Assembly (NCBI RefSeq): GCF_932526225.1 | Contig: NC_064046.1 | Coordinates: 1,612,001-1,676,000 of the forward strand | Direction: 5' to 3' | Length of the DNA: 64,000 nucleotides | Source of the DNA: Nematostella vectensis | Lineage: Eukaryota; Cnidaria; Anthozoa; Actiniaria; Edwardsiidae | In this document: positions 33,901 through 44,772 of the stretch, piece after piece | How positions within the stretch are numbered: the stretch's first letter is position 1 | Layout: the number at the start of each line of letters is the position of its first letter | The notes under the pieces: generated by a model | What the model saw: only the letters and a program-made list of their open reading frames with translations | What the model was told of the DNA's origin: nothing | The model's database searches: none | Translations under genes and position numbers: made by a program

Positions 33901-36900
33901 GAAGGAAAATCACAAGAAAACATTATTATTCATGTGGAGTATACTTGATAGAAGTGTACAATGTGTTAAAAAAAACATCCAAATTCAAATAAATGCCTGA
34001 CCCATCCACCCTACCACATATTGTTCGCACACTATACTATAAATTCCATCCATTCCCCCAGAAGATTCCGCTATAAAAGGGAAAGCTCCTCCCAACCCTG
34101 GGCTCAAATTTGCAATTTATAATCAGAACAATGCTACGCTATCAGTCACAAATTATAAGTTGAAATAAAACTATTTTTGCACAGGTAACAAGACAGTTGT
34201 ATAAAGAGATTGATGAATTAGTGATTTAATGTCCACTCATGTTTTCTGTGCAAAATTTTAAATTTTGCACTATCCATAATATAGCCCATCTGCATAAATT
34301 ATTCTCATGCTGTGATGAAAATGCTATTATTTTAGAGCGCACACAGCTTGGTATAGCATTATTTTACGATAGAAACATTTTAGGTGGACAACTCTAGGAA
34401 TGATATTTATTTTGGTTTAGAATATGAAATTTGAGTTTAGCACTCAGAGCAAGGTCCTGACATGTTGATTCATTGACAGCTGTTTAATAACTGATTGTTC
34501 TTGAGCCCGAGGGTGGGAAGAGCTTTCCCTTTTATAGCAGAACCTTGTGTTTAAGTTTCTTTTGCCTCAACAAAGAGCTAACACTCGAAACATCAGTGCA
34601 ACAACTCTGTTTCACAGAGGCATTCAACATATTTTTCTCCACTACGCCCACACCCAGAACATCTAGTTTTTCTACAGCTTGTCTGTAGTCTTATGTAGAC
34701 ATATTATAACGTCAAAAATGTTTACCCAAAGGGGAACACCCCCCCAAGACCCTCCTGATGCACCAGTGGCCTCCTTACCCAGTGGAGTGTCTATCATGAC
34801 AGCATTATAGAGGTCAGCGGGTGTCGATGCTATGTTAATGGAAGCCATCTCCTCAAAGCTACCAAGAGGGTGACACTTTGGGATCAGTTCCTGGATCGGG
34901 CGCTGATGCAGGGTGCCGGTGATGAGTAAAATGATGTTGTCAATCATATAACTATACCTAAGGTCAAATCAAATCAAAATAAATAACATAAATAAATGAC
35001 ATGTTTTATATGCATCATAAGCAGGGAATTGAGGAGACCTTTCCTATTTTAGCTGCTTTTTGTAGCTGTGATATCCAGTTGATTTTTTCTATCATTGCAT
35101 TAATCAAGAGAGCTTCACTTTAAGATCTTTGTTGGTTGCCAGTTTTCAACTTTACTTATATTTTTTGGTTGCATTTTAAAAATCTATATAAAAATGCAAT
35201 TGTTTGGACGCTACCTGTACACCCTGTGGTTGTTCACATTAATGACATGTTTGGATGGCAGAAAGGGAACTCGGATTACTTGATTGTAATCCATCCATTT
35301 GAAGCTCAGTAGGACGCGGTTAGTACTTGGATGGGTGACCGCCTGGGAATACCGTGTGCTGTAGGCATTTCCTTTTTGGTATTTAGGTACCCACAGGACT
35401 GTTATATACTTACGTAATGAAATCCATGAAAGTTGCCAGTGGTTCAAGCGCCTGATTTCTCAAGTGTCTGAACTCTTCCACAAGCTTCTCTCTCAGTCTG
35501 TCGTCAATCACAGAGACAGACAGAGGTCCTGCTTCGTTAGCAAGGAAGTTACCGTAATCTGTGCTCTGAAGATGGAGCTTCAAATCTGCGAAAGATAACT
35601 CGTTAAACAAGATCTTCTGATATACAATTCACACTCATACAGGACATTCAACCACTATCCCAACCTCAACCCCTCCCCTTGAGTTAGAATGCAAAATACT
35701 AATTGACTAAATATGCATTCCCAAAACTTGTATTAAGGATAGTGGAAAGGGTCGTCGACCAGCTCTCGTAGAATGCGTCTTGATGGGTGAATATTTAACG
35801 AAATATTGCGAATAATATATTCTTTTAAAGCTGGAAAAATGTAGAATACTACCATATACCTACATTTAGTGATTTGTTTATATGGTATGAAGCGCGCCCC
35901 AAAAACTGACAAAACAAGTGGTGTTTACATATCGAGTTATAGGACCACAGGGTTACCACGTGAAACCGGCTCAAACACAGAATATCAATCAGCACATAAC
36001 AAACACCAAAATCGTGTCTGCTAATTTTGATTGGTTGTTTTGTTTGAAAGGAAATGGTCGTGAGCCATTCGGTTTATAATTTGGCAAAAGAAAGGACTCT
36101 CAAAAATTGCAGACACTATATTAATCTCAAGTTATCGACTTAAACAATGTTCACAAACTCTTTACGATAAATTGTGTTGTGCAAATAGCTTCTTAACCCA
36201 TTGACTCCTGGCTATTTTTTAGCTGAATTTACAAAAAACAGACTAAAAACAGATACCTCCCCCCCTATTCTGAGTTTTATACAGCCCGTCAAAGTCAAAC
36301 ACAGCTGCACCTAGTCAGCAGTATCCAAGCTTTTAATCCCAAAGCCGGTACAGGCCGGTTGAGGGGTCAATGTGTTAAGCTTTTATCATCGGTTTATCTA
36401 TATAGAAATCTGGTACTTATTCATAACACCATAGCGATTTAGTACAGTAGTTAGTTTCCATAATTGACTCAGATAACTTTAATAGATTAAGAAACTTAGT
36501 TAACCCATTGACTCCTGGCTTTTTTGGAGCTGAATTTACAAAAAAACAGACTGAAAACAGATACCTCCCCCCCTATTCTGAGTTTTATACAGCCCGTCAA
36601 AGTCAAACACAGCTGCACCTAGTCAGAGGTATCCAAGCTTTCCAACAGTGCTTTGCGGTCCCCACTTTTAATCCCTCGTCGTTGTGCTGAAGCCAGCACA
36701 AGTTGATGGTTGCTTGTATTTTTCAACAAAAATACAGCTATGAGCATATTAGGACATCATGAAGTCTTTTGGGGCATAATTGAGTGCTTTGCTTATGGAT
36801 ATTTGCAAGCAAAGGTGGATTCATGATGATTTTTTTTCTTGTTTGGCTTTTCCTGGATGAGAAAATAATTTTCTAATGAATCACCACAGCTCTCCTAAAT

Positions 36901-38229
36901 GTTGTCTTTTCTGAAACCAAATTGATTCAATTGAAAATTGTTTACACTTCTATTCTGGGTCTGTATGACCTGGAATTGATTTGTTTGGCTTCGGGGTGAA
37001 AAGACTTTTAAAAAACCATCTGACTTTGGGGAGAGGAGTGTTGACTGGCCCTCCCCTCGTGAATTTTTCCCTGGATCTCCCAGAATGCTTTGCAATCCGC
37101 AAAGGCATCTTCGTGGTTTTACAAGCCTTCAAGGAGTGGACATTGTGTTTTGAGGCCATGGAAAAGAACCTGGAGGATCAGAATAAAGGTATCTATTTGT
37201 GTCTTGAGCTGTGTTTGCTGATCTCTCTCCCTTGTGTGGTATTTTGAGCGTTTTATTGAGAGGGGTGATTCTGATTTTCTTTCCTTGTTCGATTTGAAAT
37301 TTGTCAAAAAACCTGTGCTATTATTTGGCTTAAGAGTAGTTGCCAACTGTCAGAATTTCTTGGTTTCCATGACCACGTGTCAATTGGCCAATCAGCGACC
37401 AAGTTCAGATTCTGAACCTAGCAGAAGTCAAAAATAGCGAGAGGCCAGAGCTTCATCTCAACCTCACTGGCCACTAAACAGAGAGACGTTTGAGGCTCTG
37501 GAACCAGGGTAAATACTGAGTCACTAAAAGAATCCACTGGCTTATTCAAGCTAGTGACTGAGGTACTTTCAGTGAAATATCATTAATAAAGTATCATACT
37601 TCAATCATATGAACCATTCTATTTTCAATTCGAAACAATAACAAAAGAGTATCCGATTAACCTTCTCTAATGCGAAACACAAAAGTTGTGATCTCAAACC
37701 AAAATACTCAATAGGATAAACCACAGACTTGACAAACTATCAAGACAGAGGCCTGTTATGCTTTTTCTCTTTATGATTATATAAATTCTATAAGCACACC
37801 AAACTTCTCTTGTGAATTCTTGTTATAAAAGTATTCTCAGAAGGCCAAAACGCGATATAATGTACATTGATGACATCATGTGACATTCCGCTAAAACCCG
37901 AGCTTCGTTCATCGCTTGAACTAAAACAGCTAATGAGGCAAAAATAACTGACCAAATCAAAATAGTCAGCCAATTCTGTACGACACAAACGAATAATATA
38001 TTGAACGGAAGCTACACCAGCTTACTCAGAAAGATGTTTAGAAGAAATCCTAGTAAAATCTAAAAATCAAGAGCTTTTTCTTACCTTCGAGAGTTTCACA
38101 TTGTACCAAATTCAAATAATCGCTCTGCGTGAGAACGCCAGACTTAAACCCCCTCACCAAGCCCTCTAGATAACCAGAGTCAACATTGAAGAAGAGCTCC
38201 CCGAATGACACCATCGAAGTCTCGGCCAT
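30969..38229 (-). CDS. ATP6V0D1: V-type proton ATPase V0 subunit d
   Basis: Subunit d caps the membrane c-ring and couples it to the central stalk of the V-ATPase in endosomes and lysosomes. Minus-strand exons: 38085-38229, 35414-35585, 34779-34957, 33819-33898, 33384-33461, 32694-32870, 31516-31593, 30969-31130. They total 1,071 nt (356 aa; human 351) with all phases matching. Recognisable blocks in order: [109 protein letters not shown] and a C-terminal [14 protein letters not shown] then KIDNYIPIF. The N-terminal MAETSMVS is slightly longer than in human. The introns carry a foldback element, a 5S rRNA fragment and two TTAA-flanked MITEs. Confidence 0.97.
32191..32574. mobile_element. Foldback element with nested inverted repeats in ATP6V0D intron 6
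   Basis: Outer arms 32191-32236 (taataaaatacaacggggta...) and 32529-32574 are inverted copies of about 46 bp. Inside, 32244-32269 (cctggacacaata...) and 32292-32316 form a second inverted pair around a 22-nt loop. A transcript could fold into a compound hairpin. No obvious target duplication is seen. Confidence 0.75.
35299..35370 (+). pseudogene. 5S rRNA 3'-half fragment in ATP6V0D intron 2 side
   Basis: gaagctcagtagg is followed by gttagtacttggatgggtga, ccgcctgggaatacc and gtgctgtaggc. This matches the 3' half of metazoan 5S rRNA including the C-box region. The 5' half and A box are missing, so it is a pseudogene or the head of a 5S-derived SINE. It lies antisense to the host gene, between exons 3 and 2. 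Confidence 0.88.
36193..36378. mobile_element. TTAA-flanked MITE, piggyBac-like, copy 1
   Basis: TTAA then cccattgactcctggc at the left, and ggttgaggggtcaatgtg then TTAA at the right: imperfect inverted ends between TTAA duplications, 186 bp. TTAA target duplication is typical of piggyBac-type elements. It lies in ATP6V0D intron 1. Confidence 0.75.
36500..36655. mobile_element. TTAA MITE, copy 2 (right end diverged or truncated)
   Basis: Starts ttaacccattgactcctggc and matches copy 1 closely over about 140 bp (cagatacctccccccctatt, acagcccgtcaaagtcaaac), with ggtatccaagcttt as the last shared block. It then diverges; no clear TTAA right end was found. Confidence 0.65.
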
Positions 38230-38295
38230 TTTGGTCTTGTTGCTCCTCGAAGAAAATGGCGACTTTCGCTATCGAACCCAGTCTACATGTAAGAA

Positions 38296-38304
38296 TCACA
38301 TGAC
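38296..38304. promoter_or_regulatory. CLEAR/E-box-like site upstream of ATP6V0D
   Basis: TCACATGAC, 67-75 bp upstream of the ATG, differs by one base from the TCACGTGAC core bound by vertebrate TFEB/MITF on V-ATPase promoters. A perfect CACGTG (38756-38761, within gacacgtgac) lies about 530 bp upstream. Confidence 0.35.
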
Positions 38305-39019
38305 CGGCGCAGGAACAACACAGGTATCCGGGACTAATATTTAAAAAATTCTGACACAAAGCTCAGCAAAAAAATAAATGGAATTATAAAAAGAAATTAT
38401 AGAATAGGAAAAAAAATAGGAGATTTTTAAGTACTTGATGCGTAGTCTTGTCTCCTCGTGGGCCTCACACGGGTGGGTGTGCAGATTCATTTCTTAGGAA
38501 CACAATGGCTCATCGTTACCATCATTTGTCCGACTATCAGTGTACTAGATATTTTAGCGCCATTTCAAGCTAAAATACATCGGTTCGCATTTGCGCTAGT
38601 AGATTTTTGGTCGTGCGTCTATAAATCCTCAGCATTGTGTCAAGCCGGGAAAACAACAACAGCAAATAGAAAATAACTAAAAACAAACCTATGCATGTTA
38701 TATAAAAAATGTTACACCTTGTTACAAATGTCGTTGATCTTGAGAAAACTTATGACACGTGACACGTAAGACGAGCCGGTATACCAAGAAACATGGCCGT
38801 ACCGGGGGATAGGGCAATATTTTAAAAAATATATAGAAATGACCAGTAGGGGCGTGGCTGTGCCCCCTAATATTTTCTTTATGTTTCTGTATTGTGCCCC
38901 CCACCCCAATCTTAGAAAGAATTATAGTAAGGGGTCTCGAGGGTCGTCTAAATGACCTTTCTTGACATTGTGTTATAACTAGAAAGACTACAGACAAAAT
39001 GTAGAAAACCGAGGTGGTC

Positions 39020-39440
39020 AGTGTAGACTTGTATATAGTACGCGAGATGGTTTGTAGGCGTGGCGTAGACTTGTATATTGTACGCGAGGTTGTCTGTAGG
39101 CGTGGTGTAGACTTGTATATTGTACGCGAGGTGGTCGGCGTAGGCGTGGCGTAGACTTGTATATTGTACGCGAGGTGGTCTGTAGGCGTGGCGTAGACTT
39201 GTATATTGTACGCGAGATGGTCAGCGTAGGCGTGGCGTAGACTTGTATATTGTACGCGAGGTGGTCAGCGTAGGCGTGGCGTAGACTTGTATATTGTACG
39301 CGAGGTGGTCAGCGTAGGCGTGGTGTAGACTTGTATATTGTACGCGAGGTGGTCAGCGTAGGCGTGGTGTAGACTTGTATATTGTACGCGAGGTGGTCAG
39401 CGTAGGCGTGGTGTAGACTTGTATGTTGTACGCATCTAGC
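39020..39440. repeat. 41-44-bp minisatellite, about 10 copies
   Basis: Unit: gtagacttgtatattgtacg then cgaggtggtcagcgtaggcgtggc, with shorter variants carrying tctgtaggcg. It lies roughly 0.8-1.2 kb upstream of the ATP6V0D start. Confidence 0.93.
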
Positions 39441-39722
39441 GTAGGCTCTTTTTCGGAGGAAAAGAAAAAGTTCAAACATCTGAGCAACTACTCCGTTTCA
39501 GAGAGGCGTACAATATACTATTCGAACCTCTTGTTGATTTATGGCTTGTCTTTCTGACATTGATTTAAATAAAGAAAACAGAACGTTAACATTCTTTATG
39601 ATTTTATTCTTGATATAAATGTTCTAAATAACAAATATATTGCTTTGGCGTAAGTGACGAACCAGATACGCACTCATGAACTGTTACCGTTCGTGTCATG
39701 TATAGTGATGTTGGCTAGTATA

Positions 39723-39870
39723 GCCTCTACTTAAATGATTGCATCTTTGTTATTGGTGTTCAATAGTGTCGTTTGGGTCTAACCTCTACTTAAATGATTG
39801 CATCTTTGTTATTGGTGTTCAATAGTGTCGTTTGGGTCTAACCTCTACTTAAGTAATTGCATCTTTCCTA
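39723..39870. repeat. About 59-bp direct repeat, 2.5 copies
   Basis: Units beginning cctctacttaaatgattgca, then tctttgttattggtgttcaa. Two are essentially identical and a third is partial. Confidence 0.88.
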
Positions 39871-41309
39871 CTGGTGTGCTTTCAAATATTCGATTCCTTA
39901 GTTCGTATGTTAGCAAAAGCAAGCCAAAGATGATTTGTATTATTGCTAAGATGTTTTTTTTATTAAAACTCTGTTTATCACACACTATACTCCACACTTC
40001 TCCCGCTCTGTCTTCCAACGTTTCCATACAAGTGCAGTGACTGGTAGTGTGACGTCTTGCATGAAAGCTCTGCGTGATCCCGGTCCCCACCCCCCTGAGG
40101 CAGATTATGGCTGACGTCTTCCTTTGGATCATCAATTTGTTACGCCGGGTGTATCTTCATAAGCATTTCTATCCTGATAATGACCGAATAGGCGGCCTGT
40201 AACCAATCCAGTTGTTCTTGGTAGGTCACATAGATAATGACAATATTTCAAGCTGAATTTGTTGCGTCAGCAAAGTCAAGCAGGCGATGGCACATGGACA
40301 GTACCTTCTTCTTAGTTTCTTAAAACAAAGTGAATTTTCTATATATTTTTTTACTCAAAAAGGGGGGTGGATATCCACCCAACCCATCTCCCCTGTACCA
40401 GCCCCTACTGTTCATTTCCTTGTATTTTTTTTAAACATTGGGGGGGGGGGGGGGGGGGGGCACCCACTGGTACGGCCCTGTGCATGGAAAATTGTTCGTC
40501 TCATGTTACCTGACTTATTACCCCGGTTCCGTGTTGTGCTTTTCTCTCAACAAGAAATAGGATCACGCACATTTATCGTATTCACAGTTCATGGAGACCG
40601 TGTATATATAGTTCATTGGATGTAAATATGAGCTTTATTATTGTTACCTTGTCTTTTTATAATATAAAAAATAAGAATTAAGCAGGTTGGCGACCACGAG
40701 GACACCGATGATTGACAGACAGGTGGCGGTACTAGAGACAGAGTGACATGTCACGCAAGATAACAGGACAGATGCACCTCTGTGTGAAACGGAGACATCA
40801 ATCAATCAATCGCGTAAACAATCAATCGACCAATCAATGGTTTATTTCACAACTTTGCAGTAGAGCTGACAGGACCTTTGAGATACAAAAAATGAGGTAG
40901 GAGATAAACAAAAAATTTTTTGTTGACTTATGACTACAATATCGCATCATTCGTAGCCCTCCCCTCCCTCAACTCTCCCTTCCCCCTGCTCCGTCCCATA
41001 ATTTCTCCCCCGCTATTTCCCCCCGACTATAACTTCTATAGTCCACCTACTTGTGATAGTGATAGGCAGTGTGGTTGATTATTTGGTTGTTAAGAAAGCC
41101 TTGACCATCTGGGTACTTGTACGTCTGTAGGGGCCACCTGTGGCGGTTTCGGCCGCGCGCCCCTGGATCGACCCGTTTGAAATGCATTGTGGGGTGTTTT
41201 TTTCCATGTGAGTTTGTAGAACAGAAAAAGGAGGCTTTTGTGAGTTGGATTATTAAATTAATTCCTGAAATAACACAAGGAATCGCGGATGTTACACGCC
41301 TACTAGTTG

Positions 41310-41825
41310 TTGTTTTTTCTGTTGTTGTTATTGCTGAAGTTTCTGCGGTTGTTTCTGTTGTTGTTATTGCTGAAGTTTCTGCGGTTGTTTCTGTTGTTGT
41401 TATTGCTGAAGTTTCTGCGGTTGTTTCTGTTGTTGTTATTGCTGAAGTTTCTGCGGTTGTTTCTGTTGTTGTTATTGCTGAAGTTTCTGCGGTTGTTTCT
41501 GTTGTTGTTATTGCTGAAGTTTCTGCGGTTGTTTCTGTTGTTGTTATTGCTGAAGTTTCTGCGGTTGTTTCTGTTGTTGTTATTGCTGAAGTTTCTTCGG
41601 TTGTTTCTGTTGTTGTTATTGCTGAAGTTTCTGCGGTTGTTTCTGTTGTTGTTATTGCTGAAGTTTCTGCGGTTGTTTCTGTTGTTGTTATTGCTGAAGT
41701 TTCTGCGGTTGTTTCTGTTGTTGTTATTGCTGAAGTTTCTGCGGTTGTTTCTGTTGTTGTTATTGCTGAAGTTTCTGCGGTTGTTTCTGTTGTTGTTATT
41801 GCTGAAGTTTCTGTTGTTGTTGCTG
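41310..41825. repeat. 36-bp minisatellite, about 14 copies
   Basis: Unit gttgttattgctgaagtttc then tgcggttgtttctgtt; 36 bp is 12 codons, so several frames on both strands stay open. On the minus strand it would encode a Thr/Glu/Ser/Ala 12-residue repeat (TTTETTAETSAI); on the plus strand, Val- or Leu-rich repeats. Only one substitution (tctgcgg to tcttcgg, near 41596) was noticed, so the array looks homogenised. Confidence 0.93.
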
Positions 41826-41866
41826 TTGCTGAAGATGACGGTGTTGATTGTGAAGCTGCTATCCTT

Positions 41867-42287
41867 TCAGTCGTAAGGGTTGCTGTAGTTGGGCTGATAC
41901 ATCGCGGCACACGTCCCATCCTCGGGGACCCAGAGCGTCGCGGAGATCGGGCACACAGGGAGCGCGGCGCGCCACTGTAAATCATATCTTATAGAATTCA
42001 GAGATCCTTTGAATATGTAATCTCGTGATATCAACACGCTTGAAGTACGCTGCTCTCCTTCCTTCGCATTTGACTTGCTTGGTTGCCTATTGTCTTTGAG
42101 GGTAAAATTTGCTCCGTTTTTCCACTTTAAATGCTCTCCTTTCTTCCAATTCTCAGGAATCTCCATCCCAATGAACGACTCGTTTGACCCTTCTGGGACC
42201 GTTCTGGTTTGAATTTGCTCCTTGATAAACGCCCACTCCTCTTTTGTCTCCATGACAACCGAATCGCCGCCAGCAACCAAGCATTGT
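41867..42287 (-). pseudogene. C-type-lectin-like domain remnant
   Basis: The minus-strand frame reads CLVAGGDSVVMETKEEWAFI, then SFIGMEIPENWKKGEHLKW and later LPVCPIS. This fits the C-x3-GGxLV...E..FI, then (F/W)IG..., then W and a final LPVxC order of C-type lectin domains. TAA (42286-42288) precedes CLVAGG, there is no ATG (the frame can begin only at TTG), and no acceptor AG is near. The frame leaves the lectin pattern at a sequence like a MITE end (41919-41945) and stops at 41867. The Thr-rich 36-bp array lies just beyond in another frame. This is probably a decayed exon, though an unannotated spliced gene is not excluded. Confidence 0.4.
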
Positions 42288-42412
42288 TATCGGCCGAGAG
42301 GCCATGTCATGATGTCATCATGGAAGGAATAGCATGATTCATACTCTTTATCGACACCTAAACCAATGAAGATGTATACGGGCTTAACAACATGTAGAAT
42401 AGCCGGGCAATA

Positions 42413-42704
42413 CAGGCCCGTACCCAGGATTTTTCTTGGGGGGAGGGGGTGGTTCGAAATCCGAAAAAGTGGACCTAATTTTTCCGGAGGGGGGGGGAGG
42501 GAATGAGTTCTCTAATAAAAATCTGCCCACCCCCGAAAGAACATAAAGGGATTTTTTATGCCTTTGCAGTATCTTCACGGGACGTTTATTTACGGATTTG
42601 GATACGTACTAGAGTGATAGCACGTCCATTGGTAACCGAAAGTGGACCTTCGACCGTTGTGGGGGGTGTCCGCACCCCCTCCCCCCTCCCTGGGTACGGA
42701 CCTG
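42413..42704. mobile_element. CAGGCCCGTACCCAGG-terminus MITE
   Basis: The ends caggcccgtacccagg and cctgggtacggacctg are near-perfect inverted repeats. The interior matches the 13195-13518 element over most of its length. CAATA occurs at both flanks (gcaata left, caatag right). Confidence 0.72.
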
Positions 42705-42736
42705 CAATAGTATTGGTATAGGAAAGGTGAACTGTA

Positions 42737-43200
42737 CTTGTACACTTTTTGTGTACAAGTACACATGTGTTACTATGGTATGACTAGGTGTTACTGCGTT
42801 ATAACTATATGTGTTACTGTGGTATGACTACATGCGTTACTGTGGTATGACTACATGCGTTACTGCGTTATGACAGTATGTGTGTTAATGTGTTATTGTG
42901 ACTGTATGCGTTACTGTGTGATAACTTTATGTGCTAATGTGCTATGACTTTATGTGTTACTGTGTTATGACTGTATATTGTGTGTAAATGTGTTATGACT
43001 GTATATGTGCTACTGTGTTATGACTGCATATGTTACTGTGTTATGGCTACATGTGTTACTGTGTTATAACTGTATTTGTTACTGTGTTATAACTGTATGT
43101 GTGTGTGTTATGGCTACATGTGTTACTGTGTTTTGACTACAGGTGTTAATGTGTTATAACAGTACGTGTGTTATTGTGACTGCATCTGTTACTGTGTTTT
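42737..43200. repeat. Degenerate tandem repeat, unit about 24-26 bp
   Basis: Units resemble tatgactacatgtgttactgtgt, with frequent changes (gttataactgtatgtg, gctaatgtg). About 18 units. The divergence suggests an old array. Confidence 0.8.
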
Positions 43201-44072
43201 TTCGCCTGATATACCAATTAGAAACTGTGAAAACATGCTCTTGTTACGTCGCCGTATCTCGCCTGCGTTTTATGACATTCACGCGATGGTATAAGCACAA
43301 ACTGAAAGAAATCGTCGACGAGAGACTATCCAAATAATGCTTGAGGCTCCTTGTAGGATGACAATCAATCTGAGAATAATCACACTTGATTTTTTTTTCC
43401 AGTAACGTCCATAATTAAGTAAAAAAATGTCACAGCAATTTTGCAGCAAATGTACCTCACGCGGTCACACGAAATAAACACCAGCGTTGAGCGCAAGCTG
43501 TCGTCATTTGAGATAAAATTCGTTTCGGTTTTCGATCTGAGTTTCCAATAATAGAGTGGTCGGAGCTCAAACGGATGAAGAAAAAAACAGTTTTTTTTAC
43601 GTGTTCAATCTCCAATGGCAATAGTGCGACTCTCGCATGAGAATTATGCTGTCAGCGATAGCGGAAGCATTTTCAAAGCCCGAACATTTTGTACAAAGAT
43701 ATTTGGAAAATTGGACGCGCTGTTTGGATCTAATAAGGTGTTCAAAAGCTGACATGTTATTAATTAGTGCTTTTTGTGTTGGTTCACAAGAACGCACGGA
43801 TTAACCACGAAAGTCAACACGATCCAGTTTACAGGTCTGCATTTTTCCGCTAAATTATGATTTCATCAGGAAGTAGGAAATGCAATGAACTGATGATTGT
43901 ACCCTGAAAATTATAACAGAATTGGTATATGGACAAAACGCAAGGGAAGAAGAGGATATGATTTGCTATTGGGAACTCGTTGGCATCAAAGCACAGCTGT
44001 GATGCCGACAGAGGTAGAGGTGATGTGTGGGGGTGCGGGTTAAAGTAGCAGGGTCTTCACACTTTAAGGAGC

Positions 44073-44772
44073 GGTCATTAATTACTGGGGGAGGGGGGTG
44101 GGCCGACAATTTTGCAAAATCCTGGGCTCAAAAATCCCCCCCCTCAAATCCAAGCCCAAAAAATCGTGACCTCCCCCCCCCCCCCCCCCTAGACCGGACG
44201 CCCAAAAATTTGCACCCCCCCCCCCCCCCTCCGCCACCACCTCCATATTTTTATATTCAATCAAACCACAGAGACTTGATATACATACTGAGTGTAGCTG
44301 AATATAACCTTTACTAAAATATAGATCAGCTAGCGTGGCAATTTCGTCCTCTTTAATTTAAGTATGGACCTTCACTTTCGCTAGCTAAGACAGGGCACAG
44401 AGATAAACAACATAACTGGTGTGGTAGACAATTTTAACGAAGACATTTTAGTCTAGGTTTTGCCAGTATTCTTTTTGTTTAACTGATTTGAACGGGCAGC
44501 TTTATTGTCTTTCAACCATGAGAGGGTTTCTCAAAATTTATTTATATAAAGACAAGATTGGTACCTGAACAATATGGAACTAGATATACAATAGTAGGAA
44601 ACATTGTGAAGTGAATAAAATTTAATTTCAACAATGACTCTCTTGCTCAGTATTACATTAAAATAGGACTTAAATTCGACGCCCAAAAAATGTGACCCCC
44701 CTAAAAACACGCCCAAAAAAAACGTAGCCCCCCTACATATTTGCCAGCACCCCCCGGAAATTAATGACCGAA
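44073..44772. mobile_element. 0.7-kb inverted-repeat element with G/C-rich ends
   Basis: ggtcattaattactggggga at the left is mirrored by ccccccggaaattaatgacc at the right. Inside are cgcccaaaaa motifs near both ends (44198 and 44681). No coding capacity is seen. Confidence 0.55.

Noticed and set aside
36981-37247. 88-codon plus-strand frame with [19 protein letters not shown]
   Set aside because: It reads protein-like, but no family was recognised and it lies in an ATP6V0D intron with no splice support.
41117-41980. Long plus-strand Val/Ala- and Leu-rich frames at 41.1-41.9 kb
   Set aside because: They are frames of the 36-bp array, open only because the unit lacks stops; composition is not protein-like outside the repeat.
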